This document shows positions 1 through 10,194 of a stretch of 64,000 bases of DNA, in pieces. The stretch's first letter is position 1; every line of letters begins with the position of its first letter. The notes under the pieces are model-generated. The model worked only from the letters and a program-made list of their open reading frames with translations, was not told the origin of the DNA and did not search any database. A program made the translations under genes and the position numbers. The stretch comes from Candidatus Arsenophonus triatominarum (lineage in GTDB: Bacteria > Pseudomonadota > Gammaproteobacteria > Enterobacterales > Enterobacteriaceae), in the NCBI RefSeq assembly GCF_001640365.1, contig NZ_LWMI01000018.1:1-64000 (forward strand), in the 5' to 3' direction.

Positions 1-6
1 TGAATA

Positions 7-883
7 TAGCTAGACGACTTAATTTTGATTACAAGGTGTGTTATGAGTTATACAATTGATTTTCGACGTAAAGTAATATCTGTAAGGAAAGCGAAGGTTT
101 AACAATTCGAGAAACTGCGAAACAATTCCGTATTGGAAAAGCGTCTTTAGTACGTTGGCTTAAACGACCAGAGCCAAAAAATTCAACGCCACGTAAGAGG
201 AAGCTCGATAAAAATGCTTTAGCAAAAGATGTGGAACAGTATCCAGATGCTTACCAAAAGGAACGGGCAGAGCGATTCGGTGTTTGTAAAAGACTATTTG
301 GCAATCCCTTAAAAAGCTGGGATTAACCTATAAAAAAAACTCTATTCCATCCAAAACCAACGAAAGCGACAGGCTGGCACATCAGCAAAAAAGACAACAG
401 TATGAAAAAAAGATAAATCTGTTGTTTTTATTGATGAAAGTGGTTTTTCACATGACACTCCACGAACTCACGGCTATTCCCCAAAAGGTCACCGTTGTTT
501 TGGCCTGAAAAACTGGGGTGCTAAGGGAAGAACAAATGTTATTGGCGCTTTATTGGGAACAACCCTTTTTGCTATCGGATTATTTGATTGCAATATTAAT
601 CGTGATGTTTTTTATGTTTGGATCACAAAAATATTGCTCCCAGAACTTCCTGAAAATTCTGTTATTTTTATGGACAACGCTAGCTTTCACAAAGGTAAGA
701 ATATTGAACAGGCAATTATAAACGCAGGACACCAGATAGAATATTTGCCTGTGTATTCACCAGATTTAAATCCTATAGAACATAAATGCTCTCAAGCTAA
801 ACGTAAAAAGATGGAAACAGGATGCACTATCGATGACCTGTTTTTAATACATATGCTGTAATCAAAATTAAGTCGCCTAGCTA
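7..883 (+). mobile_element. IS630-family element, copy 1 (decayed)
   Basis: The element is bounded by the inverted repeat TAGCTAG(G/A)CGACTTAATT with TA duplications at 5-6 and 884-885. It is a few bases shorter than the 881-bp standard because single bases are missing at several places in the transposase gene. Confidence 0.93.
43..861 (+). pseudogene. IS630-family transposase, copy 1, frameshifted
   Basis: The N-terminal helix-turn-helix part is shifted by a missing C near 92 and lacks further single bases near 290, 356 and 410. The DDE part is still readable: the second Asp lies in VIFMDNASFH and the Glu in SPDLNPIEHK. Other copies read HKW at this point; here the codon encodes Cys. It is non-functional. 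Confidence 0.9.
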
Positions 884-887
884 TATA

Positions 888-1075
888 AAGCCTGTTGCTC
901 AATAGCAAAATTAATTATGACTTACAAAAAACCAGCCGATGATGATAAAATCATCAATTTTTGCATTAAAAACAACCTATGTAAGATTAAAAAATAAACT
1001 ATTTTTGTATTTTTTAGATGTATCTAACTTGTTTTTATTTTAAGCAACTTTATTTCACTATTGAGCAACATGCTT
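888..1075 (+). mobile_element. 189-bp MITE with IS5-like ends, copy 1
   Basis: A non-coding element that begins AAGCCTGTTGCTCAATAG and ends TTGAGCAACATGCTT, flanked by a 3-bp ATA duplication. Its right end closely matches the right end of the IS5-family element seen at 10195-11231, so that transposase probably moves it. It sits directly against the right end of IS630 copy 1. Confidence 0.8.
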
Positions 1076-1078
1076 ATA

Positions 1079-1291
1079 GAGTAATTTTAATAAGCTGTTT
1101 TCATTAGGAAAAGCCCCTTTGGTTTTAGTTAATGTCCTAAACTGCCGATGAACCGCCTCTACTGCATTGGTCGTATAAATGGGTTAGGGTATCGAAAATA
1201 AGCACTGAGCAACTCCCATTTACTTCGTCAGGATTCTAGCACTATCGGGTATTTTTCACCCCCATTTCGTTTCCAGTTCATGTATAAGAAA
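1079..1291 (-). pseudogene. IS256-family transposase fragment
   Basis: Minus-strand translation gives the stretch KPIYTTNAVEAVHRQFR, typical of the C-terminal part of IS256 (Mutator-like) transposases and nearly identical to the longer fragment at 4024-4583. It is interrupted at 1292 by 17 bp of an IS91-type right end directly after the tetranucleotide GTTC (GAAC on the other strand). Confidence 0.7.
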
Positions 1292-1408
1292 TTAATCCTA
1301 AGACTTCAATGAAAATTTTCATCCCGAATTTTTTTCGTTGAAATTCGAATTACTACTCACGAGTTTCGCAAGCTCCGAAAAAGAAGCATGAAAGTTCAAA
1401 ACAAGAAA

Positions 1409-2273
1409 AATTAGGACGTTCATATTTTGTCCGGTTATCCATGCATTAAAAATATCTATAAAACATTCTTACAAGTAAGCAGTGTAAGATACTCTGGTTT
1501 GGCGTTATCAGAAGTAAGCTCATCGCCTTTATCTCATGACACTGTTAGCTGATGGCTAAAAAGTAGATGTTTTCGACCTAAAGACTTATGGCGATTAGTT
1601 CAACCTTCTATAGGCAAAAAAAGCCCTTGCGTACTAATTGCCGATGATACATTGATTGCCAAAACGCATAGTAAAAAAATAGAGATGGTCCATTATCAAT
1701 ATTCAGGTAATGAACATTATCACGAGTTTCGCACAGGCATATAAAATTCCAGAAATGGCTTAAAAGCAATGGTTAATTTGCAAGTTGCTAAAACGTATAA
1801 ATTTGTTTAACTTAAATAAGTTGATTTTAATTTATAAGATTTTGTTTATTTATATATTATGCTGAATTAAACTTAAAAATAGAGCGTTTTTTTATTGGTG
1901 CGAAACTCGTGTCTGATTTGCTTACCGGCGTTGCACTGCTCCATGCAGTTGACAGGCGGCGCCGGAAAAGAAAGAATCCTTATCATCGAGTAGAACAATC
2001 TTATATCCATTTAATCTATTGAACGTTTTTAACAAGCGATGATAAAATAAGAACTATCAGCTTGAATATGGCGGTTTATCAAAAGCAAACTTTAATACTC
2101 TTAGATAAAGCTTAATTTGGGTGATTGTGCTGATGAGTGTGAAGATTCACACAACATGGCAGAAGAACTTTATTTTAATTTAAAACGGACACTAGAAAGA
2201 TGATAATTTACGGCTTATGCTTTTGTGGCGAAAATGGTACAAATTTTTCTTATAAACGTCCTAATTTATTTTA
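1409..2273 (+). pseudogene. Decayed DDE transposase (IS701/IS4-like), interrupted by a MITE
   Basis: The region is bounded by the inverted 13-mer AAATTAGGACGTT (near 1410) and AACGTCCTAATTT (near 2265). Translation with several frameshifts gives VLIADDTLIAKTHSKKIEMV, like the first catalytic Asp region of IS701/IS4-type transposases. The gene is split by the MITE at 1721-1911 and continues as SDLLTGVALLHAVD. Family assignment is from memory of the motif only. Confidence 0.5.
1721..1911 (+). mobile_element. 191-bp MITE (CACGAGTTTCGCAC ends), copy 1
   Basis: Perfect 14-bp terminal inverted repeats enclose an AT-rich non-coding interior shared with eight other copies in this window. Here it is inserted in a decayed transposase. 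The flanks show no clear target duplication. Confidence 0.85.
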
Positions 2274-2292
2274 ATTAATTACAGGAAATAGC

Positions 2293-2966
2293 ATGAAGTT
2301 TAGTTATAACCTTACTTATTTTTTTTTTTTTGGCTACACCTTAAATGCATCAGCAAATGTTACCGTAATAAAAAAGGAAAATATCAAAAACGAGAAAATC
2401 ACATCAGCCAAGATAATTTATCATGTGCTATTACTCCAGAAGAAACCATGGAATTAATTCAGTTATTGATGAAATTAATAACAATTATCCGAAAACAAAA
2501 GATATAAAGTTATATATAAACAGCTTTGGCGGTAGCATGGAAAGTGCTTATATGGCTTATGAGCAATTAAACATTCTGCTATCCCTGTTATTACAATTAA
2601 TACTGCAATAGTAGGTTCTGCTGCGTCAATCATTTACTGTGCTGGTCAAAGTCGACTTTCTTTTCCATTAGCAAATTTTATGTACATCCTGCTGCAACTC
2701 CTAATTTTAAAAATAAATATATCAGACCGAACGAAATAGATCTATTGCGTAAGGATGCAGAAATTGGCAATAATTTTTTTCGAGGTGTTTATCAACAATG
2801 TAGTAATTTAAAAAATGAAGAGTTACAGAAGATTCTTTTTAGTGAAGACTTCAGAAAATATATTCCAACGAATAAAGCACAGGAATTGAAAGTTGCTACG
2901 GGAGTTGCCGACGGGATAACTTTATCAGATATTTCTTACTATATTACTAATAAAATAAAGGACTAA
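2293..2966 (+). pseudogene. Exported ClpP-like serine protease, frameshifted
   Basis: The reading frame starts with a signal-peptide-like segment (MKFSYNLTYFFFFGYTLNASA) coded over a long T run. Joined across frameshifts near 2400, 2565 and 2665, the product carries ClpP/SppA-superfamily features: INSFGGSMESA (Gly-rich oxyanion loop), VGSAASIIYCAG with the likely nucleophile Ser, and HPAATPNF with the likely His, followed by a helical C-terminus ending NKIKD. A ClpP-type domain behind a signal peptide is unusual, since ClpP is cytosolic. It could be a periplasmic relative of unknown role. At least three indels make it a probable pseudogene. Confidence 0.6.
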
Positions 2967-3002
2967 CTGTTATTCAGCTTTTTCATTTAATATTTTTTTC
3001 AG

Positions 3003-3447
3003 ATTTTAATTTCTGATAGTTTTGATAAATTTTATTCGCATATTGATAACGATTTTAATTGATGTATTGATATTTTTCATTCCGGCGTTATACATTCCAA
3101 CGGCTAGCCAATTTTACCGTAGATAGCAAAGTTACGACTTAAAATCATTGTGCCAAGGTGAATATTTAAACACGGATTATTTAATAACTCATGCTTTGTT
3201 AATGAGGGATATTCATTTTAATTACGTTAAAAGTTTTAGTATTAATCTGTATAATTCCTAAATCGAATGAACCATCTTTATTTTTGTTTTCTGCTTTTGG
3301 GTTAAAATTGGATACCTGCCAAGCAATGGCTCTTAAATAATCGGGGGCTATTTGATAATAAATTCTTGCTTTATCGAAGCAATCGGCGATGGCTAACTTT
3401 GAGATAAAAAGAAAAAATAGCAACATTAAATTTTTGATTTTCATCAC
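3003..3447 (-). pseudogene. VirB1/IagB-type lytic transglycosylase, frameshifted
   Basis: The protein starts with a signal peptide (MMKIKNLMLLFFLFISKLAIA). A lysozyme-like SLT fold follows: DCFDKARIYYQIAPDYLRAIAW, then NKDGSFDLGIIQINTKTF. After a frameshift near 3205 the C-terminal half NPCLNIHLGTMILSRNFAIY can still be read. Family members cut peptidoglycan for type III or type IV secretion. The usual catalytic Glu (AIAWQES) is Val here (AIAWQVS), so the enzyme would be inactive even without the frameshift. Confidence 0.65.
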
Positions 3448-3653
3448 CCAGCTCTTTATTCAAAAGTAAGAACAATTAGGCATATTGTCGCCCTATAAAG
3501 CAAAAATCTTTTTCAAAGAATTTCCAATAAAGACTATCAATTTTACCTACCTAAATCCGATTTTTCTACCACTAACTTACACACCACATACAAAATATTT
3601 ATTTAATTTTATTAAAATTTATTTATCTAGTTCAGAATCTATTTAGATTCTAA

Positions 3654-3766
3654 ATGGAATTTATGGAAAATCTTTTGTTTTATGCAACGAAGAAAAGTCA
3701 AGAAAAAACTTCATTATATATGTCAGATGAAAATCATAAAAAGTATCTGGAAGAGATAGAATATAA
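3654..3766 (+). CDS. Unrecognised gene, 5' part only, truncated by a MITE
   Basis: An open frame of 37 codons starts MEFMENLLFYATKKSQEK and runs into the MITE at 3767 without a stop. A promoter-sized AT-rich stretch of about 170 bp lies upstream. I recognise no family. The remainder of the gene is not seen in the window. Confidence 0.35.
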
Positions 3767-3955
3767 CACGAGTTTCGCACAGGCATATAAAATTCCAGAA
3801 ATGGCTTAAAAGCAATGGTTAATTTGCAAGTTACTAAAACGTATAAATTTGTTTAAATTACAATAAGTTGCTTTTGATTTATAAGATTTTGTCTATTTAT
3901 ATATTATGCTGAATTAAGCTTAAAAATAGAGCGTTTTATTGGTGCGAAACTCGTG
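3767..3955 (+). mobile_element. 191-bp MITE family, copy 2
   Basis: Same ends and interior as copy 1. Its left flank is the truncated frame at 3654 and its right flank is the terminus of an IS256-family remnant, so the two sides were probably joined by recombination. Confidence 0.85.
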
Positions 3956-3996
3956 TTGAGTAGCTTTCCAACGCCAAATCAGCATGATAGAGGAGG

Positions 3997-4583
3997 GTGT
4001 TCATAATTCTGTGTCAGGGGATTTTATATTTTGATTATACCATCTAGGCGCACTTTAAAATAGATGGACAATTGAGCAATGGTTAACGCCCAGTTACTAA
4101 TCGGCATAGTCCATTTATTGGATACCTGATTGATGCCAAAGAGTAATTTTAATAAGCTGTTTTCATTAGGAAAAGCCCCTTTGGTTTTAGTTAATTTCCT
4201 AAACTGCCGACGAACCGCCTTTACTGCATTGGTCGTATAAATGGGTTTTCTAATGGCTTTAGGGTATCGAAAATAAGCACTGAGCAACTCCCATTTACTT
4301 CGCCAGGATTCTAGCACTATCGGGTATTTTCACCCCATTTCGTTTCCAGTTCATCAAGGGCAAGCTCAGCAGCCGCTTTAGTATCTGCACGATAAACCGG
4401 CTTAAAATCAGCCATAAAGGCTTTTTGGTCTTTACTGGCATATAACGTAAGCTATTGCGAATTTGATGAACTACGCATAGCTGAACTTCTGTCTGCGGGA
4501 AAATACTGGCTATCGCTTCTGGAAACCCTTTTAATCCGTCAACACAAGCGATTAAAATATCTTGTATACCACGGTTATGTAAG
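3997..4583 (-). pseudogene. IS256-family transposase, 3' part with element end
   Basis: The terminal repeat GTGTTCATAATTCTGTGTCA near 3999 matches the left end of the remnant at 21622. The C-terminal 97 residues (4024-4317) include RKPIYTTNAVKAVRRQFR and KKWTMPI-type sequence. Upstream, after frameshifts, ILIACVDGLKGFPEAI with the second catalytic Asp and QLCVVHQIRNSLRY are readable. The deleted IS3 at 4584 cuts it off. Confidence 0.8.
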
Positions 4584-4869
4584 TGTAGTGGTTAACTAAA
4601 ATTGGCCACTACAAGGTGTTAATGGCAGACCAGGCGATGTTTTCCCTTGACGTTCTAAACGAAGGGCTCTTACCCACCGGCTAATCGCTGAAAGACTGAC
4701 GTTCATGCCTTTCGCGGCTTCCTGGTAGGTGTAATTTTGGTCAAGGACTAATTTGGCGGTTTCACATTTAAATTCAGCAGTAATTATTTTACTCATTTCG
4801 GCACCTATAAAAATTATGAGGTAAGCATATCACCTCAACTTAGGTGGCCAAATTTAGTATGCCACTACA
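4584..4869 (-). mobile_element. Internally deleted IS3-family element with both ends
   Basis: It has the same termini (TGTAGTGGT... and ...GCCACTACA) as the complete element at 8684-9930 but only about 286 bp, keeping the first 50 or so codons of orfA ([15 protein letters not shown]). It may be mobilisable in trans by a complete copy. Confidence 0.8.
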
Positions 4870-5342
4870 GCCATCTGGAAATCGCCAAGCGTCGCCCGTG
4901 CCGTTTGCCAGTCTTGCCATCCAGACTTTACTCTCTTTTTTGGCTGGAATTAACCGCTTTTTGCTCGCTTTAATTTTTTCACGGAGTTGTATTTTTTCGT
5001 CCTCAGACAACTCGGCGGACAATACTGTACAATGCTCAACGATTTCAGCAAGGCTTTTTTCGTCGGTGGCATCGTCGAGGGCGATTAATGCGGCTTCCAG
5101 TTTTGGATTGGTTGCAGGTTGTGTTTCTTTGGGTGACACTGTCACCGTTTCTGCTTTTTGACTCAGTCTTTCGTTACGCTCACGGATAACATCCCTCAGA
5201 GATAGTCGTTTAAACGAAGCAGGAGCCATTGTGAGCGGTTTTTCTGTTGAATTTACTTTGGATACCTCAAACATCGAAAATAGCTCAGCGGCGCAAGGAA
5301 GACGTCTAGCGAGGCGATGAATCACGGTCTTGAGTGCCATTC
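4870..5342 (-). pseudogene. recT: RecT-family ssDNA-annealing protein, C-terminal part
   Basis: The readable segment starts RMALKTVIHRLARRLP, which resembles the K-T-V-I-R-R...LP signature near the end of the RecT core, followed by a long charged tail typical of RecT C-termini. The N-terminal core is missing: IS630 copy 2 is inserted at its upstream side and the deleted IS3 at its downstream side. RecT-type proteins pair with a RecE-type exonuclease, and recE-like genes occur at 11360 and 62688. The same C-terminal segment recurs at 23640-24056. Confidence 0.65.
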
Positions 5343-5344
5343 TA

Positions 5345-6225
5345 TAGCTAGGCGACTTAATTTTGATCACAAGGTGTGTTATGAGTTATACAATTGATTT
5401 TCGACGTAAAGTAATATCTGTAAGGAAAGCCGAAGGTTTAACAATTCGAGAAACTGCGAAACAATTCCGTATTGGAAAAGCGTCTTTAGTACGTTGGCTT
5501 AAACGACCAGAGCCAAAAAATTCAACGCCACGTAAGAGGAAGCTCGATAAAAATGCTTTAGCAAAAGATGTGGAACAGTATCCAGATGCTTACCAAAAGG
5601 AACGGGCAGAGCGATTCGGTGTTTGTAAAAAGACTATTTGGCAATCCCTTAAAAAGCTGGGATTAACCTATAAAAAAAACTCTATTCCATCCAAAAACCA
5701 ACGAAAGCGACAGGCTGGCACATCAGCAAAAAAGACAACAGTATGAAAAAAAAGATAAATCTGTTGTTTTTATTGATGAAAGTGGTTTTTCACATGACAC
5801 TCCACGAACTCACGGCTATTCCCCAAAAGGTCACCGTTGTTTTGGCCTGAAAAACTGGGGTGCTAAGGGAAGAACAAATGTTATTGGCGCTTTATTGGGA
5901 ACAACCCTTTTTGCTATCGGATTATTTGATTGCAATATTAACCGTGATGTTTTTTATGTTTGGATCACAAAAATATTGCTCCCAGAACTTCCTGAAAATT
6001 CTGTTATTTTTATGGACAACGCTAGCTTTCACAAAGGTAAGAATATTGAACAGGCAATTATAAACGCAGGACACCAGATAGAATATTTGCCTGTGTATTC
6101 ACCAGATTTAAATCCTATAGAACATAAATGGTCTCAAGCTAAACGTAAAAAGATGGAAACAGGATGCACTATCGATGACCTGTTTTTAATACATATGCTG
6201 TAATCAAAATTAAGTCGCCTAGCTA
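5345..6225 (+). mobile_element. IS630-family element, copy 2
   Basis: Standard 881-bp copy with TA at both borders (5343-5344, 6226-6227). The left flank is recT and the right flank is an IS91-type transposase, so the two sides do not reconstitute a gene. Confidence 0.96.
5381..6203 (+). CDS. IS630-family transposase (two frames, joined at poly-A tracts)
   Basis: The upstream frame (5381-5746, MSYTIDFRRKV...) holds two helix-turn-helix DNA-binding units. The downstream frame holds the DDE catalytic core, with VVFIDESGFSH, VIFMDNASFHK and SPDLNPIEHKW supplying D, D and E. They become one protein of about 273 residues if one A is dropped from the A8 tract after the codons for GLTY (near 5671), giving KKTLFHPKTNESDRLAHQQK. 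In the A8 form the first frame ends at TGA (5746). Slippage of polymerase or ribosome at the tract is the likely rescue; decay is the alternative. This is the reference copy for the family. Confidence 0.88.
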
Positions 6226-6227
6226 TA

Positions 6228-6610
6228 TGCAGTGCGACAAACAGCCCAATTTGAATACGGAGTTTTTTAGCCCATTTCAGCAGGGTGTCGGCGGCACAGG
6301 CAAAAAGCTGATTCAGTAGCGGCCAGTTGTGATTAAACGTTGGCCAGAGTTTATCCGGCATGGTAAAAGTGATGTGCTGCCATTCGCAGTCAGGCAGGAT
6401 ATATTGTTGCTCTGCTATCCACTGTTCGGTGGCTTTCATCCCGCAGGCATTGCAGCCTTTGCTTTTGCAGCTCTGGCAGAAATATTTGGTGTGCGGGCAG
6501 TAAAGGGAGGCGCAGCAATAACGGCGGATACCCATAGCGCCAGTGCTGCAAGCGAGCATCCGCTCGATGACCAGTTTAGTCCATTCGGGAACGGAAGGGC
6601 CGTGTTTAAT
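6228..6610 (-). pseudogene. IS91-family transposase, N-terminal fragment (GC-rich type)
   Basis: Minus-strand translation gives a Cys-rich zinc-binding segment (YCPHTKYFCQSCKSKGCNACG) followed by WQHITFTMPDKLWPTF, the characteristic N-terminal module of IS91-type HUH transposases. It differs clearly from the AT-richer IS91 type found elsewhere in the window. IS630 copy 2 removes the catalytic part. Confidence 0.75.
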
Positions 6611-6799
6611 AAGCCTGTTGCTCAATAGCAAAATTAATTATGACTTACAAAAAAACCAGCCGATGATGATAAAATCATCAATTTTTGCATTAAAAATAAC
6701 CTATGTAAGATTAAAAAATAAACTATTTTTGTATTTTTTAGATGTATCTAACTTGTTTTTATTTTAAGCAACTTTATTTCACTATTGAGCAACATGCTT
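6611..6799 (+). mobile_element. 189-bp MITE with IS5-like ends, copy 2
   Basis: Flanked by a perfect 3-bp AAT duplication (6608-6610 and 6800-6802), showing direct insertion into the GC-rich IS91 remnant. Confidence 0.88.
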
Positions 6800-7053
6800 A
6801 ATGAGTAACCGGTTCCAGCCGTCATCTATCTGGAAGAGTAGTTTTGCGGGTCGTGGAATGTACATGCACCGGATTAGAAGAAATAACGGTTATTGAGGAA
6901 AGTATCGGTTTAACAGAGTCTTAGCTCCCGCCGCAGGCTGGCTATTGTTCAGCAACATGCTTTGTATCATTTCAACTCGAAGAGAAGTTAGTTAGAGAGG
7001 AATATCAGGGGCTGTGTACCCCGGATAAGGTTGATGCTATTGATGATTAAATA
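6800..7053 (-). other. Continuation of IS91 remnant plus unassigned sequence
   Basis: The first part is GC-richer and continues the interrupted IS91-type remnant. Near 6945-6965 there is an isolated end-like sequence (GTTCAGCAACATGCTT) similar to the right end of the 189-bp MITE. The rest holds a short open stretch (EYQGLCTPDKVDAIDD) that I cannot assign. Confidence 0.4.
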
Positions 7054-7301
7054 ACCTGAGTTCGGGATAAGGAATTTAATTTTTAATTATATATTCAAAT
7101 ACTTACTTAAAAAGTATTACATAAAATACGTGCTTGATTTTGATTTTTTTCATGATTTTAGAAGAGAGAGTAGGTTGTTTTTTAACCTACCATTACTAAA
7201 AATCTTTACTTTTTTTATCATTTTATTGATTTTAAAAGGTTTTTATTGATAAATGAGCTATTTTTATTTTCTCATAACTACCGCTTATCCCGAACTCAGG
7301 T
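7054..7301. mobile_element. IS982-ended MITE, 248 bp
   Basis: It has inverted termini ACCTGAGTTCGGGATAAG and CTTATCCCGAACTCAGGT with no transposase. The same terminus opens the IS982-type transposase remnant at 31562. It abuts the end of nanA, whose stop codon lies at the junction. Confidence 0.8.
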
Positions 7302-8191
7302 TAAATAAAGTCGGCAGCACGAAATGCTTCCAGCGCGACGCATTTTTGTTCTGCTGTTATCGGGCGCAGAGGACGACGCGGATCGCCGAGATTAATACCA
7401 TGCAGCTGCATTGCCAGCTTCCCTGCCGCGACACCGCCGAACTGAACCAGTACGCGAATAATAGCGATGACTTTATCCATACAGGTGGCGACATCCTGAT
7501 GATTCCCCTGATTGAAGCTGTCTATCAGTCGGTAATAAAGCGGCGCTGCGTAATTATAGGTGCTACCCACCGCACCAACGGCGCCACAAGCTAAGCCGGC
7601 TGGTAAAAACTCATCCACACCGAATGGAATATCGAATTTGCCGTTGTTGACGCGCAGACAGCGCTGGTACTCATACATGTCGCTGGAGTTAAACTTCATG
7701 CCGGACAGGTTCGGGATTCTATCTGCTCCGGCAATCAGGAACTGCTCCATATCAAGGTTCAGACCTGACATACCTGAGTGGTAGTAATAAAAGCCTTTTG
7801 ACGGCGCTGCAGCGGCGATAATACGGCAGTATTCCACAAGATCATCGACGGTAGATGGTTTAAAGAAGCAGGGGCCAATGACAGACGTGGCGAAAATATC
7901 CAGTGTTTCTGCATGGCGGCTCAGCTCCAGTGCATCGGCAATGCTGAGCGCTCCCGTATGCAGTGTGATGCTTAACTGCCCCTGGCTTGCTGAGACCCAG
8001 CGTTCAGCAATTTTTTTACGCTCCTCCACGGAACAGTGGATACCTTCCCCTGTCGTTCCGCACACGTAAGCGCCTTTAACATCCTGGCGAATCAGGTGTT
8101 CGGCAATCTGATCGATAACGGGATAGTTGACTTCGCCGTTCGCATCAAAAGGTGTGTGGGGAGCCGCAATGAGACCTGTTAACTTTGTCAT
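7301..8191 (-). CDS. nanA: N-acetylneuraminate lyase
   Basis: It cleaves N-acetylneuraminate to ManNAc and pyruvate, the first cytosolic step of sialic acid use. It belongs to the DHDPS/NAL class I aldolase family: CGTTGEGIHC is the substrate-binding loop, YYYHSG contains the active-site Tyr, and SGMKFNSSD contains the Schiff-base Lys. At 296 residues it is the usual length. The start at 8191 is chosen because AGAGG lies just upstream and MTKLTGLIAAPHTPF matches family N-termini; the longer frame upstream is spurious. Base composition is much GC-richer than the surroundings, as in nanTEK. The reading frame is intact. The stop codon coincides with the edge of the IS982 MITE, so a few native residues could be lost. 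Confidence 0.92.
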   Translation of the reverse strand: MTKLTGLIAAPHTPFDANGEVNYPVIDQIAEHLIRQDVKGAYVCGTTGEGIHCSVEERKKIAERWVSASQGQLSITLHTGALSIADALELSRHAETLDIFATSVIGPCFFKPSTVDDLVEYCRIIAAAAPSKGFYYYHSGMSGLNLDMEQFLIAGADRIPNLSGMKFNSSDMYEYQRCLRVNNGKFDIPFGVDEFLPAGLACGAVGAVGSTYNYAAPLYYRLIDSFNQGNHQDVATCMDKVIAIIRVLVQFGGVAAGKLAMQLHGINLGDPRRPLRPITAEQKCVALEAFRAADFI

Positions 8192-8353
8192 GTAAACCTC
8201 TGGTGGTGTTTTTCTTCTCAAATTTATTTTATTTGAAATAATACTCCATATTAGGAAGTGGCAATGTTTGTTGCAACAGGATACCGGCAGGTAGGGAAAC
8301 GAGATCACCAGATTGTGACGGGCGACACTAAATTCGGTCTATTTGAATATGGA
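8192..8353 (-). promoter_or_regulatory. nanA upstream region
   Basis: About 160 bp lie between the nanA start and the MITE at 8354. They include the ribosome binding site and an AT-rich block (ATTTATTTTATTTGAAATAAT). I see one GGTATC but no tandem GGTATA repeats of the kind NanR binds, so control by NanR is not supported. Confidence 0.4.
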
Positions 8354-8545
8354 CACGAGTTTCGCACCAATAAAAAAACGCTCTATTTTAAAGTTTAATT
8401 CAGCATAATATATAAATAGATAAAATCTTATAAATTAAAAGCAATTTATTGTAATTTAAACAAATTTATACGTTTTAGTAACTCGCAAATTAACCATTGC
8501 TTTTAAGCCATTTCTGGAATTTTATATGCCTGTGTGAAACTCGTG
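8354..8545 (-). mobile_element. 191-bp MITE family, copy 3
   Basis: Reverse orientation relative to copies 1 and 2. One terminus has a single mismatch (TGTGAAACTCGTG). It lies between the nanA upstream region and an IS91 fragment. Confidence 0.85.
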
Positions 8546-8683
8546 GATGTGTTGATACATGTTTCACCAGGTGACTTTTTTAGCGGGTTTTTTATCTTGC
8601 TGGGCTAAAGGATAAACAACCTTCGTTAACATTTTTCGCATCCGTGCTGATGGACTTAAAAAACCGTAATAGCGGATCATGTG
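8546..8683 (-). pseudogene. IS91-family transposase, C-terminal fragment
   Basis: Minus-strand translation gives MIRYYGFLSPSARMRKML and AQQDKKPAKKVTW, identical in type to the IS91 copies at 17 and 40 kb. The IS3 element at 8684 truncates it. Confidence 0.8.
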
Positions 8684-8691
8684 TGTAGTGG

Positions 8692-9857
<1,166 letters not shown>

Positions 9858-9930
9858 TTCGGCACCTATAAAAATTATGAGGTAAGCATATCACCTCAAC
9901 TTAGGTGGCCAAATTTAGTATGCCACTACA

Positions 9931-10194
9931 TATCTACTCTATTTTTTACGTTAGGCACCCGTCGATTTTGATTAATTAAATCGTCTATCCCACCATCGTT
10001 AACAAGTTCCTGGTAGCGATAAAACGTATCTCGGGATACCCCCATAATCTTACAGGCTTTTGAGACGTTATTAAGCTCTTCAGCGAGGTTAAGTAACCCG
10101 ACTTTATGTTTGAGATAGGATTATTTGTTTGATACATAGAATTACCTTTTATTTAATTATCTAATGATGTTAATAAAAACCGGTAACGATCTTT
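9931..10194 (-). pseudogene. IS481-family transposase, N-terminal fragment
   Basis: It covers about the first 60 codons (MYQTNNPI...KACKIMGVSRDTFYRYQELV) with a deletion near 10110. The IS3 element cuts the downstream side and the IS5 element the upstream end. Confidence 0.8.

Noticed and set aside
553..861. Separate 102-residue and 67-residue ORFs inside every IS630 copy
   Set aside because: The 102-residue frame is the C-terminal part of the transposase starting at an internal Met, and the 67-residue one is a shadow frame; neither is an independent gene.
7253..8069. Plus-strand ORFs of 63-113 codons opposite nanA
   Set aside because: They overlap a full-length aldolase gene with recognisable active-site motifs.
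8192..8353. NanR operator upstream of nanA
   Set aside because: Only one GGTATC is present; the tandem GGTATA repeats expected for NanR are absent.
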